DNA of 64,000 nucleotides from Schistosoma mansoni (taxonomy: Eukaryota; Platyhelminthes; Trematoda; Strigeidida; Schistosomatidae). Shown one piece after another: positions 1-11,617 of the stretch (positions are counted from its first letter, which is position 1; each line of letters starts with the position of its first letter). The DNA is taken from contig NW_017386139.1 of NCBI RefSeq assembly GCF_000237925.1, positions 46,221 to 110,220 of the forward strand, given 5' to 3'. A program made the translations under genes and the position numbers. Under the pieces are notes generated by a model. It saw only the letters and a program-made list of their open reading frames with translations. It ran no database searches and was not told the DNA's origin.

Positions 1-454
1 ATCTGTAAGTTGTTTACGTTCGTAGTTTGCAGAAAAGGCAATCAGTTGAGAAATGTTTACGTTTTATATCACTTTTCAAAAAACAGTAACCAATAATTAC
101 CATTTTAGAACTAATCATTTCATTGGACAAAACGGAGTGAAAAAATTTTATTGAAAAAAAATACAAAAAATAACCGAGCGATAAATGATATTCCCATGTT
201 GTCAACTCTTTAGATGATAAAAGTTAAATATGAGAAGCGCCTGTAAATTCCATAAAATATCTTCGAAATCACATATTTAGATAAGAACTTTTTAAAATAG
301 CGATTGACTTCGATTTTAATCGCCTTAAGCCCTATTATGAAATCTGATCTGTGAAGTCAGTCATACTGAGAGTGAGATAATTATTGCCAATGTTATCAGA
401 CGGTTTTTATACAATATGGGGAATCGACATAAGTTGTGCACAGGATCGTAAGTA
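1..454. other. AT-rich non-coding stretch
   Basis: No reading frame with protein-like composition and no clear repeat boundary. Short open frames here are low-complexity and look like chance. Confidence 0.5.
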
Positions 455-499
455 GCCAACAGTGATGAGTCTCAAATAGAACGAAACAATTGTCTAATG
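455..499 (+). ncRNA. Degenerate hammerhead ribozyme-like core
   Basis: The strand reads GTGATGA (462-468), a stem-loop resembling the schistosome stem II, then GAAAC (483-487), a self-complementary ACAATTGT and a GTC trinucleotide at 491-493. This is the order of parts in the type I hammerheads carried by schistosome short retroposons (CTGANGA, stem II, GAAA, short stem III, cleavage triplet). The first core base is changed and stem II is imperfect, so it is probably inactive. Stem I cannot be paired convincingly. Recognition rests on motif order only. Confidence 0.4.
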
Positions 500-978
500 C
501 TTCCCAGTCTTCAGTGGCTTTTCAGATGATTCCAGTTAATGATTAAGAATCACTTTCAAACAGATAGAGTAATTTGGTTGCTAAACAAACCAAAATTGTG
601 CTTACGGAAATAATGCCTTATATACAAGTCTACCACTAAGTAAATCGATTTTATTACCAATTTTTACCACTGACAAACAATTAATCTCGTCCCCTCCCCT
701 ATATAATAAATAATTAAACGTCTATTACGCTTTGAACTAAAAAAAATTAAACATTATGTACGTAATTGGTTTATTTTAATAATTCATGTTAAAAACATAT
801 CATATTATTGTAAGGTCGTAAAACCTATGACATTCATTTACTAGTAATTTAATCAATAAGAGTTTATAAAAATAATATACAGTCTAACAAATCATCGGAC
901 TTTCGGAAGTGTAATGCGATCCATGTTAAGTCGTATTAGGTTAGTCATTAACCGAATATACAGAGAACTAGAGAGATG

Positions 979-1470
979 TGTTATATCTGAACGAGAATAA
1001 ATGAATGGTAACCGCCAGTAATTATTTATGGACTAATATTATACAAATATTCTTATTGGATAACTATTAAGTAACAATATTATATGTAAATTCATATTCT
1101 TTTCATTATGGGCTTTTAATTGACCTATTGATTACTATTATACGATTTACTATTCTCAAGCTATTCTCTACCGATTAGTCACAGTTTCTCACAATCACAG
1201 CCACTTTTGGCTAGATCTTGTACACATGTGACTTTCTATTTTATGGTGTGATGTCATCTGATTTTGCTTGCATATAAACCTAGTATGCTTGAAATATATG
1301 ATTTGTATCGCGGAGGCTGATATTGGCGTTCTGGCCTTAACAGGCAGAGCTAAGTGGAAATAGGACCAATCGTAACTATAGACTTCTCGTACTGGTGTAT
1401 GAGTCATTAGTTCAGTCGTATCTAAATTAGCAATCGTATTTCGCAACAATCATACAGTTAAAGGACAACA
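979..1470 (+). mobile_element. Decayed solo LTR (fossil), LTR family 1
   Basis: The interval starts with TGTTATATC and ends in a CA dinucleotide. It aligns by eye along most of its length with the LTRs at 44525-44990 and 62862-63372; shared blocks include the 'cacagccac..ttggc' and 'ttttatggt' segments. The flanking five bases are similar but not identical (agatg / atatg), as expected of a worn target duplication. No internal element sequence adjoins. It is the most diverged of the three copies and therefore probably the oldest; the family is likely Ty3/gypsy. Confidence 0.6.
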
Positions 1471-1980
1471 ATATGTTAGAAAATTCAAGATACTATCAAG
1501 TTACGGTGAATAATTTAATAAATGATAAATATCGAGTTAAAAGTGTGAACAGAATATTGATAACGATGATTGATTCTAAGGATTTCATAATTTTATTACA
1601 TAGTTTACCATTTTGTATATTAGCCCATATTATTCTTATGTGATTACTTGAAGTGGAGTCCATTCATTTGATGATATCCAGTTTACTTCGTTTTCAGTCA
1701 CTTGTATATAAGTTTGGAATCCTACTGACCGATGTCACAAAAATTCATAATTTCTTTATCAGCATAAATATACTTTACACCCTAAACATTTTCGTTTTTC
1801 ACTACTTAAATTATACATCAGGACTAATTTGTCACACTCGTAAATGAAAAATATCTTAAATGAAGAGCTACTGATAATCACATTTTTTAATAGGATGTTA
1901 AACACAGAATACTTCTGAAAAAATTAACTGCATGACATATCGTAAAGATTCCTCATTAGTTGGTTTTATACAAACTGGGG

Positions 1981-2548
1981 ATTTCGATAGGGCAATGAGA
2001 AGACAGAGTTGATCTGAAAAATGTGATCTATGTGCGCTATACATTTCAATATAATAATGTAATATTGAATAAAGCCATTAATAATAATAATAAACAGACT
2101 GGTCACACACATACTTGTCAGGGCATTTTATATGAAGATTAATAAGGGTCAATTAAATGAAAGTTCAAGTAAACAAAGTAATAACATTGTACAGAAATAA
2201 TGCGAAATGGTCGCATTACTCTAAATCATAAAATGACTTAAGGATTACAAGGATAAATTCAAAGTTACGACAAATTGTTTTTTATACACATAAGGAGGCT
2301 TTGAATTTGAGAATAGCCTAAATAAATCTGAGAATTCGTCCTTGACAATTTCTATGCAACGTTTTAAAGGCTGTATTAATGTTAATTATATTCCTTGTTT
2401 CAATCATGTGTTTTGCGATCGATGAACATAGTTTCTTCATATAAAATGCCCTGACACGTATATGTATTACCAGAACGTTCAAAATGTACAGCGCAAATAC
2501 ATCAAATTTTTCAGATCAACTCCATCTTCTCATTGCTCTATAGAAATT
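1981..2548. repeat. Fold-back (long inverted repeat) element
   Basis: The sequence at 1981-2051 is the imperfect reverse complement of 2478-2548 (shared core around 'caatgagaaga' and 'gatctgaaaaat'). The inner segment 2117-2137 is a near-perfect reverse complement of 2435-2455. The arms enclose a loop of about 300 nt. No coding frame is present. This is the layout of a MITE or fold-back element; no transposase was found. Confidence 0.6.
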
Positions 2549-2869
2549 AATAAAAGGGACTAATTAATTTAAACTGAAGATTCATATTAATTCACTAAAT
2601 ACTGATGTATCATGAGATTTTGTGCTATTAAACTGACTCCGAATGTTCAGTTCATGTACAGATTGATTTTGTCAGCTAATTATCATCGATATAATGTTGT
2701 ACTACATATTGATATTAAGTATTTGAAATAATGGTTTGAAAAACCAAACTGATTTCACTGAAAATGTTTTGAAAATGCAACCATTCGACATAAAACATCC
2801 TATTTAAGCCTGTTGAAATTAATAAGCTGGTAATTAACTAATCAGAAGGGGTTTTGTGGAGATTTAGTA

Positions 2870-3137
2870 TTTTTCATAGTAGAAAGCATGAGTCAATTGA
2901 AGCTAGACNNNNNNNNNNNNNNNNNNNNNNNNNNNNNNNNNNNNNNNNNNNNNNNNNNNNNNNNNNNNNNNNNNNNNNNNNNNNNNNNNNNNNNNNNNNN
3001 NNNNNNNNNNNNNNNNNNNNNNNNNNNNNNNNNNNNNNNNNNNNNNNNNNNNNNNNNNNNNNNNNNNNNNNNNNNNNNNNNNNNNNNNNNNNNNNNNNNN
3101 NNNNNNNNAATTGACTCATGCTTTCTACTATGAAAAA
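2870..3137. repeat. 29-bp inverted repeat flanking a 200-N gap
   Basis: The 29 bases at 2870-2898 are the exact reverse complement of 3109-3137, and the unknown bases run from 2909 to 3108. The left side ends with a 'gagtcaattga..ctagac' motif that also begins the hammerhead-bearing repeat at 5278, so the gap may hide such a repeat. A gap length of exactly 200 suggests a placeholder. Confidence 0.85.
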
Positions 3138-5277
3138 TTAACTAATCGTTTACAATTTACGCACCGCTAAAAGGTGACTATATTCGTTTCAAAGTAAAAC
3201 GAAACGGCAAGGTAGGTTGACAGTACATTAAAATCATTTAGTGAGTAAAATAACCACATGCAGCTGATAAATTTATTTGCAAGTCTGTATTAGAACAGTC
3301 ATAAAGAAATTAGTTTACCACTTAGCACTTTACGACAACTATTCCGTGTATTACGACTGGACAGTTACAACCTCATAATGGAGCTCAATGTCAAATAAAA
3401 AAGAGAGTGACAATAAAGCTTTTACAGAGATTCTTCCTACAGAACGTATTTATGTTAATCAGTTATAACAATAAACCCTAAATTTACCTTTATATGTCCA
3501 GTACCATACACCTGTATATCTATAAAAATGTTGCAAACTTTTTCACTCAATAGCAATAAATCGCATTCTAATTCATAAATCGTTTCCCTTGAAATAGTTT
3601 ATGATCAATATCTAATAAACAGTTTCCTCCAAAATTTAAAATACAAAACAGTTGTAGTTACCAGATTACTGATGAGAAAAGTCATCGAGAAAAAGTCTTT
3701 TGTCAAAATATTACTCTTGACTTTTACTACTCTCTGCCAAGTATAACTAGATAGGTAATATTGAGTAAAAAGATTTAGAATTTGCCCATAGTTCCGTTGA
3801 AAAAAGAAATTTTTATACAAATTTTCCGAGTAAGCTTATCCTTTTAAAAGTTATTTATATGTTAAGCTTTTATAGCTAATAGGTCTTGTAAGTACATCTA
3901 ATAACAGTAATATTTTCATCTAGTGATTTAAGATAAGTTTACATTAGTTTTCATTTGTCGACTTAACATGTTTACTCTGGTTTTACTGTTTACTAATCAC
4001 TTTGGCTGTTTTATGAAAACGTTGTTCCCTTTCCAGAGATATGTGCATATCCTTACCAAACAAATAAAGCAGTTATCTGTCAAATGGTTACAAATCAGCA
4101 ATATGAAGCCCTAAACTTCGACTTTGCATCTGTTAGTATTTATCAATGAGATGTGTTTGCATCAGTGCTATTTGAGGGGCTACATAAGCTAGTATCCAGT
4201 GCACCTATCAGTGAAGTTATCTCAAAGCTATTCATATCTGATATAAATAAAATATAATTTCACGAAAGTTTCCGAAGGTCAGCAGTTGTTTAACCTACTA
4301 TTCAGTTGTGTTTTAACGTTCTTTCTATTTTTAGAATATCTTAATCAGTAATTTGACGAACTGCACGGATAATGTCCTATTTTAACCAGATACAGTGAAT
4401 ACATAAGAGTAATTTGGTTGCAGAACTATTAATGTTTTGATTTATATTCATAAAACCAGGAGACCAGACAGAGTGCAATCTACAACTGAATGACCTTGAT
4501 AAGTCTGTTTCAAAGTTCATCTGACTAGGTATGAAAAAAAAATCAAACCAAAATAAATACTTCATACAAAGCAAATAAAAATGGGAAACCGATGGATTTT
4601 TACTAATTGTTTGAAGGTAATTTTTAGTATACAGTGAAACCATTTAATAATAGTGGCCTGATATCTTTTCCTTATCCTTGAGCTGTTGACAGCCATAATT
4701 TCACATGAAGGTACACAATTATGTAACAGACTCTTTTGATTTCTTAACATACGTAGGGCTTGAGTAGTCGAAATTGTATTTTGAAACAGATCCTATCGTA
4801 AGAGACTAAATTCTGTTAAAACCAAACTCACACTTAATTCTGTGTAATTTCACGCCGTCTCTATTCCAGATCTTGCGAACTTTGGCGACTTTCGGAATCT
4901 TTAGTGAATATTGATTGACGTATATAGTCTCTATATTTGGATGTAAAACTGTCGATCAATTTCCATCTCTTTAAGTTATTAGTGACCTTCGTTTAGTTTC
5001 CATTATCTAATAAAAAACTGATCCCAATAATAACCTGGTTGAATAATAGTACAAAAACCCCATCTCCCCAAAATATAATGAAACAGTTTTACTCTCTTTA
5101 ACTATTCATTCTCTTGTAATCCGTAGACTATTTATGTTATCAAAATATTTATTCGTCTACCCTAGTCGACTGATCACCGGGCTGATCATTTCGTCCCAAT
5201 AGTAGATGTATTCCATACTTTGGTCGCCTTTACATATTTATCAAGTAATCAGAATGTAATCTTATAGTTGAATTAAT
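3138..5277. other. AT-rich non-coding stretch
   Basis: No supported gene, exon or full repeat was recognised in these 2.1 kb. The open frames are short, rich in Phe, Leu and Ile, and lack family resemblance. Confidence 0.5.
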
Positions 5278-5420
5278 GAGTCAATTGAACCTAGACCACC
5301 ATGAAAAACCTGGAAGCACTGGACGGCCGTTTCGTCCTATTGTGGGACTCCCCAGCAGTGCGCACCCACGATCCGCCTCACGAGATTCGATTTCCATGGT
5401 GGTCTAGCCTCAATGGACTC
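5278..5420 (-). repeat. Short schistosome hammerhead-bearing repeat (SM-alpha-like)
   Basis: This 143-bp unit is bounded by inverted ends of about 26 bp: 'gagtcaattgaacctagacc' on the left and its near complement ending 'caatggactc' on the right. It contains a hammerhead core on the minus strand (see separate entry) and the 'cacgagattcga' segment typical of tRNA-like parts of schistosome short retroposons. Base composition is clearly richer in GC than the surroundings. Assignment to the SM-alpha class is by remembered resemblance, not by alignment. Confidence 0.65.
5316..5361 (-). ncRNA. Hammerhead ribozyme (type I), core slightly degenerate
   Basis: Read on the minus strand the parts occur in hammerhead order: stem I strand GCACTG, core CTGGGGA, stem II GTCC/GGAC around a CACAATA loop, GAAA, a minimal stem III formed by the self-complementary ACGGCCGT, the cleavage triplet GTC, then CAGTGC which pairs exactly with the first stem strand. 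The expected core is CTGANGA, so one invariant A is G here and self-cleavage is probably weak or lost. Schistosome satellite-like retroposons are known to encode such ribozymes, which process multimeric transcripts. Confidence 0.75.
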
Positions 5421-6846
5421 ACGAATTCAATTATAAAATTACTAAAATCTTCATAAAACCCCTTCTGATAATAATCAGAATATATTAATACTTTCATTTG
5501 ATACTTACCAATGCAAAGCAAACTTATTTTAAAGAAATTTTCATTGAAGGCTAACAGCATCAAAGAAGTACAGGTGCCAGTGTCATTACATAACCGTTTC
5601 ATTTTAAATGCAGGCTTTTCAGTAATGAGTATGCTCTACAGTATATAGAACGGAGGTAACATTGTTCGTTATCACTAATGGTCTCTTAACCTCATTTGAG
5701 ATTTGGGTGAATCCACAGACCATTGATTGTCATTAGGACTTTAGGGGGTAATTATTTTGAAACAAGTCATCAATTAACACAGGTTCATCAATTTGTTGTA
5801 AAATAAAATCAGAGAAGTGATCGTCGCAATTGTTACAAAAAAAATACTGGATTGTATAAGTTTATTTTCAATATTTACAACAAAACAGTAAAATAATTTA
5901 CACAACACTAAGTAGAATATAAGAACTGAGTATACACAAACATAAATTAGCGGTTTATAAGTTTTCAACCATTAGTTTGCAGTAAAAATGAAATCGGTTG
6001 AATGATTAGCTACTAACAAGTAATTTATTAATACAACTGGTTAGCCAAGTATCGATACATACTCCCAGCTTAGAACCAAACATTTTTTGAGGTCCAGCCG
6101 TATTACCCACGATGTTCAAAACCTATTTGTTTGAAGTACAAGCCATTAAACCAAATGCTTTCATCAACAAGCCAACGGTTCTACTATAGGATTTATTATA
6201 AAATTATAGAATTCAGAAGTAGAGAAAATCAGCTTATTTGACATATACAAGTATAAATTATATACGATCTTTCAGTGTGTGCTAGGCATTTATTCACTGC
6301 AAAGCAACCAGAACAGAAAGAAACTTGGATACATACAGTAATACCAACCAAATACAGTAGCGTTTTCAGTATATGTAGGGTTATTAATAAATAGGACAAG
6401 AACAGATGCATGATACAGCAACCTCAGTTAGTCAAAAAGTTGAACGCCTATAGACATTATAATGTTTTCTTTCAGATAACTAAGAACACCGTTAGTTATC
6501 TAATTTTTTGTGTTTAACTCAACAAATTCAAATAACAGCGAAGGTTATAAAACATGTGTATTGTGCTCTATTAATTCTGACAGACATAAGTAGTATGTAT
6601 CAGGAATTAGAAGTGGAATATTTACCAGCAGAAGACTGAGATAAAGAGAAGAGAAAGGAAAACATAGAGCAATCGAAATAACAACAGGATTAGAAGAGTG
6701 ATGAAGTATTTAAAAGACAACTCAAAGAAAATGTGCAGACGATGTATTTAATGTATGATCTTCATATTTTACAAAGGCACTGTGTAATTTCTCATTAAAC
6801 AATAAACTGGTCCATTGTACCTAAGTGTCCATTCACTACGCAGAAT
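5421..6846. other. AT-rich non-coding stretch
   Basis: Nothing recognisable as a gene. Short minus-strand frames are hydrophobic low-complexity translations without motifs. Confidence 0.5.
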
Positions 6847-7880
6847 TCAATTACTATTATTATTTATTATTTACACACATAAACATTGATATAAAGGGGC
6901 ACCATAATATAAAAGCACCACACAACGAAAATAAGGCTGTGGAGAAATAGAGAATGGAAGATGAGAATAATAAAAAAGGGGCATAAATGAACAGAAATTA
7001 GTGTACGAGAGTGAAATAATAATAATAATAATGGGAGGAGTTCAGTTAAAACAAATACAACGAGAAAGGATTCCTTGAGTAAAATGAGTTTCATTTATGT
7101 AAAGAAAGTGGAAGTTACATTAGGATCGCCACTGGATTCTACTCTGAACCATGTCTGATAATCTATCAAGCCACTGTGTTCCACTATGTCTAGGACCCCA
7201 ACCAGGTGGTCGTGAGGGGCTGACAGATTTAAGTCCTATACAGCTTCTTTTCATACACTGACCACCTTTCCACTTTTCTCAACCAGTCCTGACATCGGCA
7301 AATACTGCACGACATGGAATTCTCTGGGACGACATTGGTAGTGAATATCCGAACCACCGAAACCAATATTTTCAGATGGCTACATCAAATGAATTATCAT
7401 CACTGTGCCGAATACACGTTGCTGCAACTCGGCATTACCACTGGTGGTCAGCAATCCTTCGAAGACAACGATGATCAAACACAAAGAGCCGTTTGACATT
7501 CTCAACTCAGAGAGGCCAGGTTTCACAAGTATAGGGCAAAAGTGCTCTCGCTGCCACATTGTAAATCCGGCCATTTATAACTAGGCTAGCATCACGAAGG
7601 TGCTAAAGATAGCCTAGATCGACATAAGCCACTCCGACTTTCATTATACATGGATTGATTTCATCATTCACGCCAACACCAACACTTACCCGATCGACAA
7701 GATACACGGACTTTTAGACTACTTCTATCTGCTCACTGCCAAGAATGAGTGCACGTTCAGGGTCTTGACAGTCTTATATAGGTACATAGCACTCAGAAGG
7801 TGCAAAACGCATGCCATACCTACAGATATTTATTGCATGACTTGGATACCATCGCACAATGAGAAAATGTCATCCACATA

Positions 7881-8369
7881 CTAAAGCTCGAAAAGACTTT
7901 CTCCAAATAACAGATCCACACCGCCATTGCCTATAACCATAAGAGGTGTTTCAAGAACATCATCGATAGCAAAGTTGAAAAGAAATGGTGAGATTGGGCA
8001 ACCCTGTCTAACCTCACTTCTTGAATGGAACAATGGAGAAAGGTGGTTGCATACCCCCATTCTGCCTAAGATATTTATATGTTGAGCCTTTAAGATGTTA
8101 ATAAACTTCTCAGGCACACCCTTCTTCAATAGACAATCCCAGAGAACAGTCCTGTCCAACGAATCGAAGGCAACCCCGATATCAAGAAACACTACGATTG
8201 TTGGCCTGTGATAAGTATGACTGTGTTCTAACATTTGGCGGAGGGTGAAGATATGATCAATACATCCTCCACCAGAACGAAAACCAGTCTCCTCCTCGCA
8301 AGTCAATCTTTCTCGGGTTTCCAACAATCTGCGAATTATGACAGAAGTCAATAGTTTGGACACAGTCAA
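7881..8369 (-). pseudogene. RTE-type reverse transcriptase fragment (LINE A copy 1)
   Basis: The 162-residue open stretch shows RT fingers and palm motifs: 'TGFRSGGGCIDHIFTLRQ', motif A 'VVFLDIGVAFDSLDR' and the 'QGCPISPFLFNFAIDD' block. The frame ends at a stop, and directly beyond it the same frame reads YVDD, the catalytic box, so a single TAG separates the catalytic aspartates from the rest. The endonuclease part lies upstream in other frames. The protein would have copied the element's RNA at nicked chromosomal DNA; this copy cannot. Confidence 0.8.
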
Positions 8370-9879
8370 AGGTGGACTTATCCCCCGATAGTTGTTACAC
8401 GAACAACGTGAACCGTTTTAAAGATAGGGACAACTATCGACTCGGATGAGTTGGAAGGGCTTCCGGCAGTTACCAGATGCAGCTGCTGCTTCCAACTCAT
8501 TAGCACGTTCCAATCACCAGGCTTTTCGGTACCTACGCAAGCTTTGCCCAATTTCATTACGTAACAGCCTTCGTTTGTGGTCAAAATCACAGTCATCCGG
8601 AGTAGACCGACGGGCTCCAATGAGTTGTAAGAAGCCTGAAGAAACCCAGTTCTTATAAGCGGGACATTTCACGAAGGCACAAGCGGCTTTACTCGCCATT
8701 TTCATGGCATCATGCACTTGCAACCAATGCTCATCTACACTTTCCGGTGGGATGGTAGTTAGCCTATAACTAGCTCGGTTCGATACTTACTTGCAACAGA
8801 AGTTGCAACCAATTTACTGAAATCAATCTGTTTATGACGATCAATTTGATGGCCACTGAAAAGTAAGGTAAGATTAGCCTAGACCAGGGCATGATCAGAG
8901 TTCAGATAGGTACTCCAAAAGGAGGGGTAGTTGATCGGGATGTGATCAATCTGAGTTCAGGCTTGAGATGCAGAAGGAGGATGCCAGGCGGCATATCGCC
9001 GATGACTGTGTCGAAAGTTAGTGCTAGCGAGAAACAGGTTGTAGTCTGTGTACATTTGCAGTAGATGGTCCCCGTTATCTGTCCTGCGACCAACAAGTCC
9101 CCATCGGTCACCTAAATGACTCTCTCCTGTGCGTTCAAGTATCCGGCTTGTACTACAATATCTGTCGAACACACTTTCTGAGGAATAACAGTTAGTTGTT
9201 GGTAAAACTCATTCTTGCTCACATCTGAATTGCAATCTGTCGGAGCATGAGTAGAGATGACGGAAGGACATCATTTCTCACACCGATTTCTTTGCACCTT
9301 GATGGAACTTTCTAATCTAACAACAAATAACTGACTATTAATGGGGATTTAGTCGATCAGTGCTGTCTCAGCTCTAGAGCTTAATGCGACACCAACGTCA
9401 GCAAAACAAGACGGAGATGCCACAGGGTTCCCGGATAAACGCACGTGAAACAAGCTTTCGAAGCGACAGATGGAGAGTGAATTTGTAGTACTTCACTAGA
9501 GTTTTGAATACGGGTTTTGGATAGACAACAGACATCGATATTACGACTTTTTAAAGACATAGCCAACCCTATCTGTTGCCTGATCTGCATTAGTGTGCGT
9601 TGAAGGAAGCCATTTTGAATGGTGTACGTGGCTTCAGAAAGACTGCTTCAGTATTCGTATTCGGTGGTAGCATTCAACTTTCGACCAGTCAGTAACATGC
9701 GGAATGAGAATTAAAGCGTGAATAGTTTTCTAGTTGTAGTCACTTAATTCATGTGTGGTCTGGGATACTCCCTGTGTGCCTAAAGCAAAACAAATCTTTT
9801 TCTTATAAGGCTAGTCCTTGAGCTTTTGACCTAGAGATTTAATCCCCAAGGCTGTCACAGCATTAGAAGATGCAGCACT

Positions 9880-10038
9880 ATGGTAGTTGGTGACCAAGAA
9901 CAGATTCATACTCCACTTGTTCCATCAGGATTCTGGAGCCCATGTGAACCATTGATTTGGAATCAGGGCCTTCCCATTCCTCCAGGTTTATCCTCCGTAC
10001 CTATTAACCCGGTTAAAGCGCCGGACTTTTGCTTTTAG
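9880..10038 (+). other. Conserved antisense reading frame in the 5' region of LINE A
   Basis: A 52-codon frame running opposite to the LINE starts 'MVVGDQEQIHTPLVPSGFW'. The mini-elements at 50.1 and 56.8 kb carry a matching antisense frame starting '[19 protein letters not shown]', and copy 2 keeps the following part open. Differences are mostly conservative (F/L, Y/F, V/I). The sense strand of the same interval is also open in the mini-copies and ends at the same stop position, so which strand, if either, is coding cannot be settled by eye. Confidence 0.4.
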
Positions 10039-10171
10039 TCCTCTCAATTTCGTAAACAACAACCCTGCCGAAGGTAGGACTTCCCTGACAGTGACTGTAT
10101 ACGAGAGGCAATGTGTGAGCACTTCGAAAGGGAGAGAGGACTGTCCTCACCTTTGACCGTACCAGGGCATA

Positions 10172-11454
10172 TAACAATAATTTATTGTCACTACACGTTT
10201 TCAAGATTCCTGTCAAGGTTATTTCAGAAATACTAATAAGTAAAGTGGATTAACTAACTGTATCTACAGGGTTAGACCGATACGAGATCATACGTACGAA
10301 CATCCAAACACAACCACACGTATCTGAAATAGAGGAAAGATCCTAACAAAAACCATGAAACTATGTGATAGAAAATTGCTGCCATAGAATTTATGTAATC
10401 CAGATTCATGTAGTATACATATACCACAATTAAGATACATGTTTAGTGATAAGAGATATTTAAGATAATGAACTTTCTATGAGAGATCTGCAGTTAAAAT
10501 TATGTATATTAGGTCCAAACATGCTGAAATTTCACTCATTTTAGTGCTCGTTCTCTGGTTACTCAATGAATTGCTATCATACGAAAGTATAGCCATAATA
10601 ACAGCTTAATCACTTACAAAATACCTTGTGTAGTAAAGTCAAAGCGCCGAGAAGACAGATGAATCAATCACTTTTGAACAGCAATTTTGATTTCATAAAA
10701 ACACGCTGATCAGCCTTTTTGGATTTTCATTTACGTTATGGTATCATTAAATGTTACTAGGGTTACTATACTCTGGAAATAAGTAATCTTGATCTCTAAA
10801 TCTCAACGGATATTTATTGAAAAGCAAAAGTTAAAAATGGTTTTTGATTGCTGAATGTTTATTTTCAATCAGATTTTAGCAAAAGTAAAAAAATTACGTA
10901 AATAGTTAAAAACTATAAAAGCACAACTTCCACTTTCTCAGTAGTAGCATGAACAAAAATAACTTCTCAAAAATTGGAAAAGATTTATAATGACTGGGTT
11001 TATCGAATGTGTAAGTAGAACTAGGAGTGAATTGTTACCTCAATAATAGTATATAGGTTTTATATAGTAAAGTTAATCCTGAAACATATATTGATACGAG
11101 GTGGATAATCTCATTCAATTTTTCAACTCTCCTCTCAAATAAAAGTAAATGATCACATGAAAAAGTTGTATGCGTAAGGGCATTTACGAGGAGATCAAAT
11201 GAGGTTTTATAAGGAATCATTGGATTGAGAAGAGGAAAGAAAAAAATAAAACAAGAAGTGATTCATTTCTACCAATATAAACATAAACAAATGGTAAACA
11301 GATCCATAAAACACCGGAAAATTTTACATTCAATTTCTTTATCGTTTTCTGTAGTAATAACAAGTGTAAATGCAAAAATAGTTTACAGTAAAAACAAACA
11401 AGATAAGATCAATAAGCGCGTCAGTGTGTACAAAGATGGATTGTATGTTGAACA
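10172..11454. other. AT-rich region downstream of the carrier gene
   Basis: No supported gene or complete repeat. Part of it may be distal 3' flank of the dicarboxylate carrier gene. Confidence 0.45.
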
Positions 11455-11460
11455 TTTATT
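11455..11460 (-). promoter_or_regulatory. Possible polyadenylation signal AATAAA of the carrier gene
   Basis: The plus strand reads tttatt, so AATAAA on the minus strand, about 158 nt past the carrier stop codon. The spacing is plausible for a short 3' UTR, but the motif is common in AT-rich DNA. Confidence 0.3.
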
Positions 11461-11617
11461 CTTAAGAAATCCATTTTTGGGACTAAACAAAAGTCATAAA
11501 AATGTGAAGTTACTTCCAATATTTTGCATGAGATTTAAATTAATAGATTTTAAAACTTTTTCTGGAATATTCAATTAGACAATAATATACATTTTTACTT
11601 TCCCTATTTTTTAAACA

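Larger units (their letters stand above)
6847..10171 (-). mobile_element. RTE-like LINE family A, copy 1 (near full extent, broken)
   Basis: Non-LTR retrotransposon reading right to left. The 5' region (about 9880-10171) matches the 5' part of the mini-elements at 50.1 and 56.8 kb. Apurinic-endonuclease-like remnants follow (9.6 to 8.9 kb), then the linker (8.72-8.38 kb), the reverse transcriptase (8369-7860), a C-terminal remnant and a 3' end with a 'ggcacc...acataaac' block and an A/T tail of AAATAATAAAT type near 6850-6890. Several frameshifts and stops interrupt it. Compared with copy 2, about 360 bp are missing at 8434-8438, joined at a GACTC shared by both sides. The clade call (RTE, SR2/SjR2-like) is by resemblance of the protein pieces. 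Confidence 0.8.

Noticed and set aside
118-124. Apparent missing Lys/Arg in the second carrier signature (protein residues 118-124, exon 1 at 23756-24132)
   Set aside because: Animal dicarboxylate carriers also have NPADxxNVR here, so this is the family norm and not a defect. Coordinates given are residues.
11225-11578. 117-codon plus-strand frame overlapping the carrier 3' flank
   Set aside because: Lys/Ile/Asn-rich translation typical of AT-rich non-coding DNA, lying antisense to the probable 3' UTR.
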